A DNA stretch of 11,860 nucleotides, taken from positions 1-11,860 of the forward strand of contig CAMWLD010000037.1 of NCBI GenBank assembly GCA_947175005.1, in the 5' to 3' direction. Origin of the DNA: an uncultured Ruminococcus sp. Its GTDB lineage: Bacteria > Bacillota > Clostridia > Oscillospirales > Ruminococcaceae. Shown one piece after another: positions 1 through 6,823 of this stretch. The first letter of the stretch is position 1. Each line of letters starts with the position of its first letter. Both the position numbers and the translations under genes were made by a program. Below the pieces are notes generated by a model. The model saw only the letters and a list, made by a program, of their open reading frames with translations. It made no database searches and had not been told where the DNA came from.

Positions 1-221
1 ACATAATAAAACACAAGGCAACCGTAAGAGCTACCGCTGCAAGGTTCGGGATAAGTAAATCAACCGTACATAAAGACCTCACCGAAAAGCTTCGCGACAT
101 AAGCCCCTCTGCTTACAGTCAGGTGAAAAGCGTGCTTGAGACAAACAAGCGTGAACGGCATATCCGAGGGGGACTTGCCACAAAGCATAAATATGAGGAA
201 CGACAAAAAAAGTCAAAATGA
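1..221 (+). CDS. spoIIID: Stage III sporulation protein D, 5'-truncated by the window edge
   Basis: The frame beginning at base 3 is open to a TGA at 219-221 and gives 72 residues. They match the body of SpoIIID, the small helix-turn-helix DNA-binding protein that switches genes on and off in the mother cell during sporulation. Visible hallmarks are the recognition-helix stretch ARFGISKSTVHKDLTEKL, then a QVKSVLETNKRERHIRGG segment and a basic tail (TKHKYEERQKKSK). In Bacillus subtilis the protein is about 93 residues, so roughly 15 N-terminal residues and the promoter lie outside the window. An intrinsic terminator follows 15 bases after the stop, so the gene ends its transcript here. Identification is by recall of the family sequence; the motif is distinctive, and the gene is too short at this edge to have been called as a normal open frame. 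Confidence 0.93.
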   Translation, partial: IIKHKATVRATAARFGISKSTVHKDLTEKLRDISPSAYSQVKSVLETNKRERHIRGGLATKHKYEERQKKSK

Positions 222-235
222 ACCGTTTTTCGGGG

Positions 236-280
236 AAACCTCCGCCGGGCTTGCAATAAAGTCCGTGCGGAGGTTTTTTA
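236..280 (+). terminator. Rho-independent terminator of spoIIID
   Basis: AAACCTCCGC (236-245) pairs with GCGGAGGTTT (267-276). The inner stem continues CGGGC/GTCCG (246-250 with 261-265) with one bulged T, and a run of six T follows at 274-279. The stem is 15 bp in total, directly downstream of the spoIIID stop. Confidence 0.92.
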
Positions 281-355
281 TAAGGTATACCCCGCAAAGT
301 TTTCCTCAACAAAATGTATTTCCCGCATAATATAAAAAAGACCGCATTTTATACA

Positions 356-446
356 AACCGCTGCTGCAAAATAGGCATTCGCCGCCCCTAAAAATCATAT
401 ATGCAAATTTTTAAGGGCAGCTCATGGCTATTTTGCTATAGCGGTT
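356..446. repeat. Long imperfect inverted repeat (40-bp arms)
   Basis: Bases 356-395 and 407-446 are near reverse complements, centred on base 401. By hand count 33 of 40 positions pair (one as G-T), with no insertion or deletion. The mismatches are at 364, 365, 375, 379, 380, 383 and 388. Outer blocks are AACCGCT/AGCGGTT and GCAAAATAG/CTATTTTGC; the inner block is CCCCTAAAAAT opposite ATTTTTAAGGG. The loop is about 11 bases. It occupies the gene-free stretch between the spoIIID terminator and the ATPase gene and has no T-run, so it is not a simple terminator. It could be a small miniature transposable element, a structured leader of the ATPase mRNA, or a small RNA. No clear target-site duplication is visible at its ends. 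Bases 281-355 are AT-rich and hold no convincing sigma-A promoter. Confidence 0.8.
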
Positions 447-484
447 AGTATTAAAAAATCTAACAGCAAACGGAGGAATACATT

Positions 485-1558
485 ATGAAACCGGAATATT
501 ATTTTTTGGGTTCATCCACTCCCACCGCCTTTGTGACCCCCATTGACGATCTTCTGAGCGACAGCGGGAACACCGTCTTTATCCTGAAGGGCACAGCGGG
601 CAGCGGGAAATCCACCCTTATGAAACGGATAAGCAGCGCCTTTGAGGACAGTCCCAGAGAGCTTTATCTCTGCTCCGCCGACCCCTTTTCACTGGATGCC
701 GTTTATTTAAAGGACAGAAAGGTACTTGTAATGGACGGCACTTCCCCTCATGCCCGTGACCCCGAATACCCCAAAGCCGTTCAGTCGATAATCGACCTGG
801 GAGCATATCTGGAAGCCGCACCCCTGCGCAGCAAAAAGGAGGAAATAATAAACATCACCGACGATTATTCCGCATTCCATAAACGCTGCAAGCTGTGCCT
901 TACCGCCGCATCTTCGGTCATCTCCGATATAATGAATGCCGCCGAGGGCGCAGCTGATATCAATAAGCTTAAAGCCTTTTCTCTGCGTACAGCAAAGCGG
1001 CTTATCCCCCGTCCCGAAAACGGACGCCCCAGGGGAAAGATAATCCGCAGGCAGCTTTCCGCAGTCACCATGGAGGGCTATAAGACCCTTGCCCCAGAAG
1101 TCCCCAATATCTACATATTAAATGACGAGCTGATGTTTGCCGCCGCCTATTTTATCGAAAAGACCGCCGAGGCTGCCGCCGCAAAGGGCTATGATGTTAT
1201 AGTCAGCCGCTGCCTTATAGCAAGCGGTCAGCACCCCGAGCACCTGATAATTCCCGAGCTGGGGCTTGCATTCCTTACATCCTCCTGTCTTGGCAAGGTG
1301 ACAGCCGACAGCCCGAAAAATCCCGTTAATATGAAGCGGTTTTATAAAAAGGGCATATTCCGTGACGACCAGCGTCTCAGCCACCGTCTGCGGTTCGGGA
1401 AAAAGGCTGTGTCCATTGTTTTAAAGGAGGCTGCCGCCGAGCTTACAGCCGCAAAAAAGCTTCACGATAAACTGGAGGAATACTATATCGCCGCCGCCGA
1501 TTTTGACGGACTGAACAGACTTAGCTATAAAATTATTTCGGAAATAAAAAGCTTGTAA
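485..1558 (+). CDS. Two-lobed P-loop ATPase-like protein (PRK06851-like)
   Basis: 357 residues. An ATG preceded by GGAGGA (472-477) at seven-base spacing fixes the start. A Walker A loop GTAGSGKST lies at residues 36-44, followed by a CSADPFSLD segment (63-71) and VLVMDGTSPHARDPEYP (80-96), which probably carries the acidic Walker B-like residue. This arrangement, and the C-terminal KKLHDKLEEYYIAAADF (324-340), fit a family of uncharacterised spore-former proteins that I know as PRK06851. The protein looks like an internal duplication: residues about 189-270 (SAVTMEGYK, IYILND, GYDVIVSRC, HLIIPELGLAFLTSS) retrace residues about 7-90, but at the position of the Walker A loop the second lobe reads LNDELMFAA (212-220), with no glycine loop and no lysine. 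So one lobe can plausibly bind nucleotide and the other cannot. Predicted soluble, with no signal peptide. It stands alone between two terminators. The biochemical role is unknown; family assignment is from memory. Confidence 0.75.
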   Translation: MKPEYYFLGSSTPTAFVTPIDDLLSDSGNTVFILKGTAGSGKSTLMKRISSAFEDSPRELYLCSADPFSLDAVYLKDRKVLVMDGTSPHARDPEYPKAVQSIIDLGAYLEAAPLRSKKEEIINITDDYSAFHKRCKLCLTAASSVISDIMNAAEGAADINKLKAFSLRTAKRLIPRPENGRPRGKIIRRQLSAVTMEGYKTLAPEVPNIYILNDELMFAAAYFIEKTAEAAAAKGYDVIVSRCLIASGQHPEHLIIPELGLAFLTSSCLGKVTADSPKNPVNMKRFYKKGIFRDDQRLSHRLRFGKKAVSIVLKEAAAELTAAKKLHDKLEEYYIAAADFDGLNRLSYKIISEIKSL

Positions 1559-1579
1559 TACCGAGCCTGATCTCTGCCC

Positions 1580-1622
1580 AAAAAGAGCCTTACATTCTGT
1601 CCAAGGAGTGTAAGGCTCTTTT
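1580..1622. terminator. Bidirectional intrinsic terminator between convergent genes
   Basis: AAAAGAGCCTTACA (1581-1594) is the exact reverse complement of TGTAAGGCTCTTTT (1609-1622), a 14-bp stem with a 14-base loop. The plus strand ends in four T and the minus strand in five T (the A run at 1580-1584). It can therefore stop both the ATPase transcript arriving from the left and the minus-strand operon arriving from the right, whose last stop codon ends at 1650. Confidence 0.92.
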
Positions 1623-1649
1623 ATGATATGAATTTGTTTGAATCGGCTG

Positions 1650-2678
1650 TCAGCAGTGCGCTTTTTGATTACAGCAAACCGGGTTTTGACGGTTTAATAT
1701 TTCACAAGCCTTTATAATATCCTGCTTTTGCAAGCCCTTTAATGCGTCTACAAAAACAAGACGGTTTCGCAGGTTCGGATCACGGGAATAATCATCTTGA
1801 AAACAGTCGTCTAAAATAACATATCTTTCAATATTCGGGTGCATTTGCAGATAGGCATTGATTTCCTCTGTCCTGCCGGTGTATTCTTCTCCCCATGGGG
1901 TAACGTCCACATCATTTATATTGTTGCATTTAAAAAAATCCAAAAGCATATCCCAGGTTTTTCCGCCCAAGCGGTGGCTTGATATGACTACCACTTTCGC
2001 TTTCATTCTGTGAACCAGTTCGCATATGTTTTCTCCTGCATTAGGCAGTAAGGTTTGGAATTCCGCCTCGGGGTCAAAAACATTCAACACCCCGTCAATA
2101 TCAAGAAATACGGTAAGGGGGTGTTCATTCACCCGTGCTTTGACATATTGCAGCATTTCCCTGCACACAGCCTCGGTTGCGTGAATATCCCCCGCCAGTT
2201 CATCAATTATACGTTGCCCCTCCGAGACAGCCGCTTCATATTCTTCCTTTGTAAATTCGCCCGCCTTGTATGCCGTATCCAGTTCGTCTCTGTCGTCTAT
2301 TATTACATCGCCGCTTGTTGTAAGCATAACGTCCAGATATTTGTCCCAGAAAGCAAGCACGCCGTCATCATCTGTTACCACCGAATCAATGACGTCAATA
2401 TACCATGCCGACACATTTCCGTCCTCCGTAAACATAGCCGTAACCGAACGCTTCTTTCCGTCGGGGATAAGCGTAAGCCAGCACATTCCTTTGCCCGCTA
2501 TGGGAACTCTTCCTGCCTTTTCAAAAAAATCCCAGTATAAATATTCCCCGTCCGTCAAGTCATTAAACGCTGCCCACCCGTGAAATTTATCGCATTCAAT
2601 TCTCATCTGATAGTAGGGGAAATGCTGAAACACCATTTTCTTTTCCCTTGTCAGCCTTTTCTTGTTCATATAATACAT
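1650..2678 (-). CDS. DUF402 domain fused to a HAD-like phosphatase domain
   Basis: About 342 residues with two predicted hydrolase domains. The N-terminal half (about 35-165) looks like DUF402, the nucleoside di/triphosphatase fold of YgaC and FomD: MFTEDGNVSAWYIDVID near 83-99, FWDKYLDV near 111-118, then an acidic DVIIDDRDEL and the EFTKEEYEAA helix. The C-terminal half (about 188-315) is a HAD hydrolase: motif I FLDIDGVLN near 192-200, motif II VVVISSHR near 230-237, and the acidic motif VILDDCFQDD near 288-297. It most resembles the HAD domain described in Swiss Army Knife RNA-repair proteins (HAD_SAK type). The tail carries three cysteines in its last nine residues. The upstream gene's TGA overlaps this ATG by one base (TGATG), implying translational coupling. 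A GTG at 2681 and an ATG at 2666 are alternative starts; an AAAGGTG at 2690-2684 sits close to all of them. The substrate is unknown; domain calls are from motif recognition. Confidence 0.78.
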   Translation of the reverse strand: MYYMNKKRLTREKKMVFQHFPYYQMRIECDKFHGWAAFNDLTDGEYLYWDFFEKAGRVPIAGKGMCWLTLIPDGKKRSVTAMFTEDGNVSAWYIDVIDSVVTDDDGVLAFWDKYLDVMLTTSGDVIIDDRDELDTAYKAGEFTKEEYEAAVSEGQRIIDELAGDIHATEAVCREMLQYVKARVNEHPLTVFLDIDGVLNVFDPEAEFQTLLPNAGENICELVHRMKAKVVVISSHRLGGKTWDMLLDFFKCNNINDVDVTPWGEEYTGRTEEINAYLQMHPNIERYVILDDCFQDDYSRDPNLRNRLVFVDALKGLQKQDIIKACEILNRQNPVCCNQKAHC

Positions 2679-4087
2679 CACACCTTTGTCTCATCCGCTG
2701 CCGCCGATACTTCCTCCCTGCCGGTATCGGTCTCCTTTACCCCCTCTGTGCTTTCGGGGATAAAGAGTATCTTTATAGTCATAAGAATCAGCTTTAAGTC
2801 CAGCAGGAAAGAGTACTGCTCGATATACATAAGGTCAAGCCGCAGCTTGTCATAGGGCGTGGTGTTGTACTTGCCCAGCACCTGTGCATAGCCCGTAAGC
2901 CCCGCCTGCACCTTGAGTCTGTAGCGGAATTCGGGCATTTCCTTTTCATTTTCCGCAGCAAGCTCGGGCCGCTCGGGACGGGGACCCACTATGGACATAT
3001 CCCCCTTGATAATGTTGATTATCTGCGGCAGCTCGTCTATGCGCACACGGCGTATAAGCTTTCCCACAGGGGTTATCCTGTCGTCATTCTCTCCCGCAAG
3101 CCGTGCCACGCCGTCCTTTTCGGCGTCCACCACCATACTGCGGAATTTGTAGACATTAAATACCCTGCCGTCCTTGGTCAGCCTCTCCTGGGTATACAGC
3201 ACAGGTCCGCCGTCGCACAGCTTCACGCAAAGGGCGGTTATCAGCATTACGGGGGAAAGCACAATAAGCGCCGTCACCGATAAAAGCAGGTCAAATGCAC
3301 GCTTCATTATCGCCTGCTCCGCCGAAAGCCCCGTGTTCCTGCACACCAGCAGGGGAGTGTCAAACAAGTGTATCTGCTCCGCCCCTCTGATGATTATGTC
3401 CGTAAGCTTGGGGGTAATATAAATGCGCTTTGAGGCATTGAAGCAAATTTTCAGTATATCGTTCTTCCGCTCGCTGGGCACATCGCAGACTATCACCGCG
3501 TCAAACTCGTTTATCAGCTCTTCAATAACCGAAAGCTCCTCATCGCAGCTTATCGCCTTGCATATCATAAACCTGTCCTCACGCAGGCTCATTTTCTCCA
3601 CCAAGCCCACCGCCTGGCGGCTGCCGTAGATTATCACCATTTTCCGCGCGCCGTAAACATTGGAATATATCCTGTTCCCCGCCAGCGCCCACAGCACTAT
3701 TATCGCCACATCCACCGCTGTGATAACTACCAGCGGCAAGGGGGCTGCCACCTTTCTTTCCAAAAGGCATATCTGTATATAGGTTATGGCGTTTATGAAC
3801 AGCATTGAAAGAGACTGGGAATAAATTATGTCCGACACACGCAGCAGACCTATCCGAAAGCCGTTGTAAATTCTGGAAAAGAGCATTATCAGCACCATAT
3901 AAAGCGCTGCAATAAGCAGGTTTCCTTTCCAGCCGAACCAGTCCGCACGTATTCTTGTATCGTCCAGATTAAGGTTATAATATTTCTGCCACACGTACAT
4001 ATACACGCCCGTCAGCAGCAGCACCAGTACGGAGCATATAACGCCCATAATAAAGCGTTTGTATTTTTCACGCTTTTTAAGTACCAT
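2678..4087 (-). CDS. Polyprenyl-phosphate sugar-1-phosphate transferase (WbaP/EpsL-type)
   Basis: About 469 residues. It is predicted to move a sugar-1-phosphate from a UDP-sugar to undecaprenyl phosphate at the cytoplasmic membrane, the first step of an exopolysaccharide, capsule or glycan chain. The N-terminal part has four hydrophobic helices (about 12-33, 56-74, 88-108, 118-138) and then a Rossmann-like segment beginning MVIIYGSRQAVGL. The C-terminal catalytic domain opens with KRAFDLLLS and a membrane helix (about 262-288), then LYTQERL, VYKFRSM, the catalytic DELPQIINIIKGDMS with the invariant Asp-Glu, VGPRPERPE, and QAGLTGYAQV. All landmark motifs of the family are present. The ATG at 4087 is preferred over a TTG at 4093 because a GTGAG lies at a workable spacing and the TTG has almost none. 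A well-formed promoter lies upstream. No glycosyltransferase, flippase or polymerase genes are adjacent, so the pathway it feeds cannot be named. Confidence 0.9.
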   Translation of the reverse strand: MVLKKREKYKRFIMGVICSVLVLLLTGVYMYVWQKYYNLNLDDTRIRADWFGWKGNLLIAALYMVLIMLFSRIYNGFRIGLLRVSDIIYSQSLSMLFINAITYIQICLLERKVAAPLPLVVITAVDVAIIVLWALAGNRIYSNVYGARKMVIIYGSRQAVGLVEKMSLREDRFMICKAISCDEELSVIEELINEFDAVIVCDVPSERKNDILKICFNASKRIYITPKLTDIIIRGAEQIHLFDTPLLVCRNTGLSAEQAIMKRAFDLLLSVTALIVLSPVMLITALCVKLCDGGPVLYTQERLTKDGRVFNVYKFRSMVVDAEKDGVARLAGENDDRITPVGKLIRRVRIDELPQIINIIKGDMSIVGPRPERPELAAENEKEMPEFRYRLKVQAGLTGYAQVLGKYNTTPYDKLRLDLMYIEQYSFLLDLKLILMTIKILFIPESTEGVKETDTGREEVSAAADETKV

Positions 4088-4139
4088 TTTCAAAATCTCA
4101 CATTCAAAGCATTATTTGATGTTTTTTAAGCTTTTTTAT

Positions 4140-4168
4140 ATTATATCACACTTTTTTATAAAAATCAA
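4140..4168 (-). promoter_or_regulatory. Sigma-A promoter for the minus-strand sugar-transferase operon
   Basis: Read on the minus strand: -35 TTGATT (4168-4163), 17-base spacer, -10 TATAAT (4145-4140) with an extended -10 TGA at 4148-4146. Transcription would start near 4133, leaving a leader of about 46 bases before the ATG at 4087. The -10 is perfect and the -35 matches four of six. Confidence 0.75.
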
Positions 4169-4254
4169 GCATTTGTTTTTGTATATCAATTTAATACGTT
4201 AAATTAATGAAAAACGCCGTTTTTGTGAATGGGGTGATTTTTTTGCAAATTCCC

Positions 4255-4283
4255 TTGACATAAAATGATTTTTGTTATATAAT
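4255..4283 (+). promoter_or_regulatory. Full-consensus sigma-A promoter of greA-lysS
   Basis: TTGACA (4255-4260), exactly 17 bases, then TATAAT (4278-4283): a perfect match to the housekeeping consensus. Transcription would start near 4290, giving a leader of about 87 bases before greA. Such a strong promoter fits the high demand for LysRS. Confidence 0.93.
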
Positions 4284-4310
4284 AATAAATTAGAGTATTG
4301 ATTTTCGGGA

Positions 4311-4324
4311 GGGAAATATTTCCC
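4311..4324. promoter_or_regulatory. 14-bp perfect palindrome in the greA leader
   Basis: GGGAAATATTTCCC is exactly self-complementary and begins about 21 bases downstream of the predicted transcription start. It could be an operator bound by a dimeric regulator. As RNA it would have almost no loop, which makes a plain hairpin less likely. A nearby CGGG (4306-4309) with CCCG (4322-4325) offers an alternative pairing. No regulator is identified. Confidence 0.5.
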
Positions 4325-4376
4325 GCGAACACTTTATTAAATGTAAAAACAAATCACTGAAAGGAACGATTATAAT

Positions 4377-4853
4377 ATGTCAGTCAGAAAAATAAGAATG
4401 TCCGCAGAGGGGTACAAGGATCTTGAAAAGCAGCTGGAATTTTTGAAAAATGTCCGCAGGGCGGAGGTTGCCCAAAAGCTTAAAGAAGCCCGCAGCTTCG
4501 GCGACCTTTCCGAGAATGCGGAGTATGACGAGGCGAAGAACGAGCAGGCCATTCTGGAGGCGGAGATCGCAGATGTTGAGATGAAGATCAACAATGCGGA
4601 GATAGTAAGCGACGAGGATCTTACCACAGATGAAATAGGCGTCGGCTCTTATGTAAAGCTTAAAGATATGGAGTATGACGAGATACTGGAGCTTCAGATC
4701 GTAGGTTCTACCGAGGCAGACCCCGAAAACAACAAGATATCCGAGGACGCTCCCATTGGCATTGCCGCTCTTAAAAAGAGAGTGGGGGATATCCTTGAGG
4801 TGGACGCTCCCCAGGGGATAATCAAAATGGAAGTGCTGGAGATAAGCAAGTAA
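4377..4853 (+). CDS. greA: Transcription elongation factor GreA
   Basis: 158 residues, the normal family length. GreA enters the secondary channel of RNA polymerase and stimulates cleavage of backtracked transcripts, rescuing arrested elongation complexes. The N-terminal coiled-coil hairpin (about 8-76) carries the signature FGDLSENAEYDEAKNEQ with the acidic tip residues; the C-terminal FKBP-like globular domain (about 85-156) includes VGSTEADPENNKIS, the segment APIGIAALKKRVGD, and the ending IIKMEVLEIS. The ATG at 4377 follows AAGGAA (4361-4366) with ten-base spacing. It is the first gene behind a consensus promoter and is followed 48 bases later by lysS with no terminator between, so the two form an operon. 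This greA-lysS order is common in clostridia. Confidence 0.97.
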   Translation: MSVRKIRMSAEGYKDLEKQLEFLKNVRRAEVAQKLKEARSFGDLSENAEYDEAKNEQAILEAEIADVEMKINNAEIVSDEDLTTDEIGVGSYVKLKDMEYDEILELQIVGSTEADPENNKISEDAPIGIAALKKRVGDILEVDAPQGIIKMEVLEISK

Positions 4854-4901
4854 GCTTTGCTTTAGGCTGCGTGAAAGCGTAAAGGGAAAGGAGATATTAA
4901 A

Positions 4902-6500
4902 ATGGCAGATGAAAATATTAACGGCAGCAATGCTGCCATTGTAAGCGATGACAATGTGTCCGAGCAGACGGAAGAGGATATCCACATATTAAAAAAGGTC
5001 CGTCTGGAAAAGCTGGACAGCTTAAAGGAGCGTGGTATGAACCCTTACGAGCAGACCCGCTTTGATTATGACATCAAAAACGCCGAGATACGTGAAAGGT
5101 ATATACCCTATGAGGAGGACTTGAACGCCCGTTCGGGCGGGGACGCCGAGGCACTCAAAAGCCTTATGGCGGAAAACCCCATGAATGTAAAGATCGCAGG
5201 CAGGATAATGACCTGGCGGAATATGGGCAAGGCGAATTTTATTGACGTGAGAGACAACACCGACCGTATGCAGGTATATATCCGCATGAACGATATCGGC
5301 GAAGAAGAATTCAAGGAGTTCAAGACCTGGGACATAGGCGATATTGTAGGCGTGGAGGGCTTTGTGTTCAGAACGCGCACGGGCGAGGTGACTGTTCATG
5401 CAAAAAAGATAATTCTCCTGTCCAAGTCCCTTTTGCCCCTGCCAGAAAAGTGGCACGGCCTTAAAGACCAGGATATGCGCTACCGCCAGAGGTATCTTGA
5501 CCTTATCTGCAACCCCGATGTTAAGGACACATTTTTAAAGCGCAGCCGCATTCTTTCCGAGGTACGGCATTTCCTGGACAGCAGGGGATATCTGGAGGTC
5601 GACACTCCCGTGCTTCACACTCTTGAAATAGGCGCGGCGGCACGGCCTTTCAAGACTCACCACAATGCTCTCGATCTGGATATGTACCTGCGTATAGAGA
5701 CCGAGCTTTATCTGAAGCGCCTTATTGTAGGCGGTCTGGACAGGGTTTACGAGGTGGGCAGAATTTTCCGCAACGAGGGAATGGATCAGTCTCATAATCC
5801 CGAATTCACGTCTATTGAGATGTATCAGGCATACACGGATTATTTCGGTATGATGGAGCTTATTGAGCAGATGTACAGGGAAATTACCCTGAAAATCTGC
5901 GGCAAGGGCGTTATTACTTATCAGGGCACGGAAATTGACATGGAATCCCCTTGGGAAAAGCTTACCATGGTGGAAGCTGTTAAGAAATATGCAGGAGTGG
6001 ACTATAACGACTGGGCAGACGACGAGGCTGCAAGGGAATGTGCAAAGGCTCATGATGTGGAAGTCGAAGAGGGGAAAAACGCCACAAAGGGTCATGTGCT
6101 CATAGCCTTTTTTGAGGCATTCGTTGAGGACAAGCTCATTCAGCCCATTATTATTTACGATTATCCCGTGGAAAATTCGCCTCTTGCAAAGCGCAAGCCC
6201 TCCGACCCTGCATTTACAGAGCGATTCGAGTATTTTATATATGCAAGGGAAATGGGCAACGCTTTCTCCGAGCTTAACGACCCCATTGACCAGCGGGAGC
6301 GGTTTGTGCGGCAGGTGGAGGCAAAGCGTGCTGCGGGTGCGAACGCCCAGGTTGACGAGGATTTCGTTACGGCTTTGGAATACGGTATGCCTCCCACGGG
6401 CGGGCTTGGCTTTGGGCTTGACAGGCTTGTTATGCTGCTGACCGACAGCCCCTCTATAAGAGATGTGCTGCTGTTCCCGACGATGAAGCCCATTGACTGA
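4902..6500 (+). CDS. lysS: Lysyl-tRNA synthetase, class II
   Basis: 532 residues. It charges tRNA-Lys with lysine using ATP, in the cytoplasm. The anticodon-binding OB-fold spans about 94-175 (VKIAGRIMTWRNMGKANFID). The catalytic domain contains YRQRYLDL (194-201), motif 1 around FLDSRGYLEVDTP (224-236), GAAARPFKTHHNALDLDMYLR (244-264), motif 2 YEVGRIFRNEG with HNPEFTSIEMYQAY (283-311), and motif 3 GGLGFGLDRLVMLL (500-513). All class IIb landmarks are intact. The N-terminus is longer than in typical bacterial enzymes by about 30 acidic, low-complexity residues before KKVRLEKLDSLKERG. AAGGAGA (4888-4894) supports the ATG at 4902. It is the second gene of the greA operon and is closed by an intrinsic terminator 35 bases after its stop. 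Confidence 0.97.
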   Translation: MADENINGSNAAIVSDDNVSEQTEEDIHILKKVRLEKLDSLKERGMNPYEQTRFDYDIKNAEIRERYIPYEEDLNARSGGDAEALKSLMAENPMNVKIAGRIMTWRNMGKANFIDVRDNTDRMQVYIRMNDIGEEEFKEFKTWDIGDIVGVEGFVFRTRTGEVTVHAKKIILLSKSLLPLPEKWHGLKDQDMRYRQRYLDLICNPDVKDTFLKRSRILSEVRHFLDSRGYLEVDTPVLHTLEIGAAARPFKTHHNALDLDMYLRIETELYLKRLIVGGLDRVYEVGRIFRNEGMDQSHNPEFTSIEMYQAYTDYFGMMELIEQMYREITLKICGKGVITYQGTEIDMESPWEKLTMVEAVKKYAGVDYNDWADDEAARECAKAHDVEVEEGKNATKGHVLIAFFEAFVEDKLIQPIIIYDYPVENSPLAKRKPSDPAFTERFEYFIYAREMGNAFSELNDPIDQRERFVRQVEAKRAAGANAQVDEDFVTALEYGMPPTGGLGFGLDRLVMLLTDSPSIRDVLLFPTMKPID

Positions 6501-6534
6501 TTTGTTATAAACCGAAAATTTGCGAGGCTGCGAG

Positions 6535-6563
6535 GCAGGGTGGCAGAGTCACCCTGCTTTTTT
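6535..6563 (+). terminator. Rho-independent terminator of greA-lysS
   Basis: GCAGGGTG (6535-6542) pairs with CACCCTGC (6550-6557) across a seven-base loop, followed by six T (6558-6563). Confidence 0.93.
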
Positions 6564-6586
6564 GTCGAATGCTGCGGTTTGCTTCT

Positions 6587-6675
6587 CTTATAATATAAGG
6601 ATTACTTGGTAAATTTTGGCGTATTGTGGCATATATGCCCGGTAAATGTTTCCTTTTGACGTTTACAATCCTTAT
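6587..6675. repeat. Nested palindromes in the lysS-PHP intergenic region
   Basis: Three symmetric elements sit together. CTTATA-A-TATAAG (6587-6599) is a perfect odd palindrome. ATAAGGATT (6595-6603) is the exact reverse complement of AATCCTTAT (6667-6675). GGCATATATGCC (6628-6639) is a perfect 12-bp palindrome close to the centre of that pair. The heptamer GGTAAAT occurs twice (near 6608 and 6641). Together they could fold as one stem of about 80 bases with an inner hairpin, or act as binding sites. There is no open frame and no T-run here. Confidence 0.55.
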
Positions 6676-6732
6676 GAATATTAACTCCATATTGATTATT
6701 GATTAAATTACCGTGAAAATTTGAAAAAACAC

Positions 6733-6762
6733 TTGAAAACGACATTGTGAATATGGTATAAT
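6733..6762 (+). promoter_or_regulatory. Sigma-A promoter of the PHP phosphoesterase gene
   Basis: TTGAAA (6733-6738), 18-base spacer, TATAAT (6757-6762) with an extended -10 TGG at 6754-6756. Transcription would start near 6769, about 55 bases before the preferred ATG at 6824. Confidence 0.78.
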
Positions 6763-6823
6763 TTTATGGATATAAACAAATACATTCGGAGTGATCCGAG
6801 GTATGGGAAAGGATCGGTCAGTT

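Noticed and set aside
79..330. Two open frames (minus 79-312, plus 136-330) at the left edge
   Set aside because: Both overlap the spoIIID frame and its terminator, have no ribosome sites and read as shadow translations.
309..334. Sporulation sigma-K/sigma-E-like promoter (CATAATATA at 326-334 with AC at 309-310) before the ATPase gene
   Set aside because: The -10 resembles CATAnnnTA, but the spacer is only 15 bases and the -35 motif is two bases, so a chance match in AT-rich DNA is likely.
2055..2583. Plus-strand open frames opposite the DUF402-HAD gene
   Set aside because: The minus-strand frame carries clear DUF402 and HAD motifs; the plus frames encode no recognisable domain and have no start signals.
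5022..5456. Long antisense open frames across lysS, greA and pcrA (for example 4380-4985, 5535-6095 and 9176-9838 on the minus strand)
   Set aside because: They lie opposite well-identified conserved genes, have no family motifs or ribosome sites, and arise from the codon bias of the sense strand.
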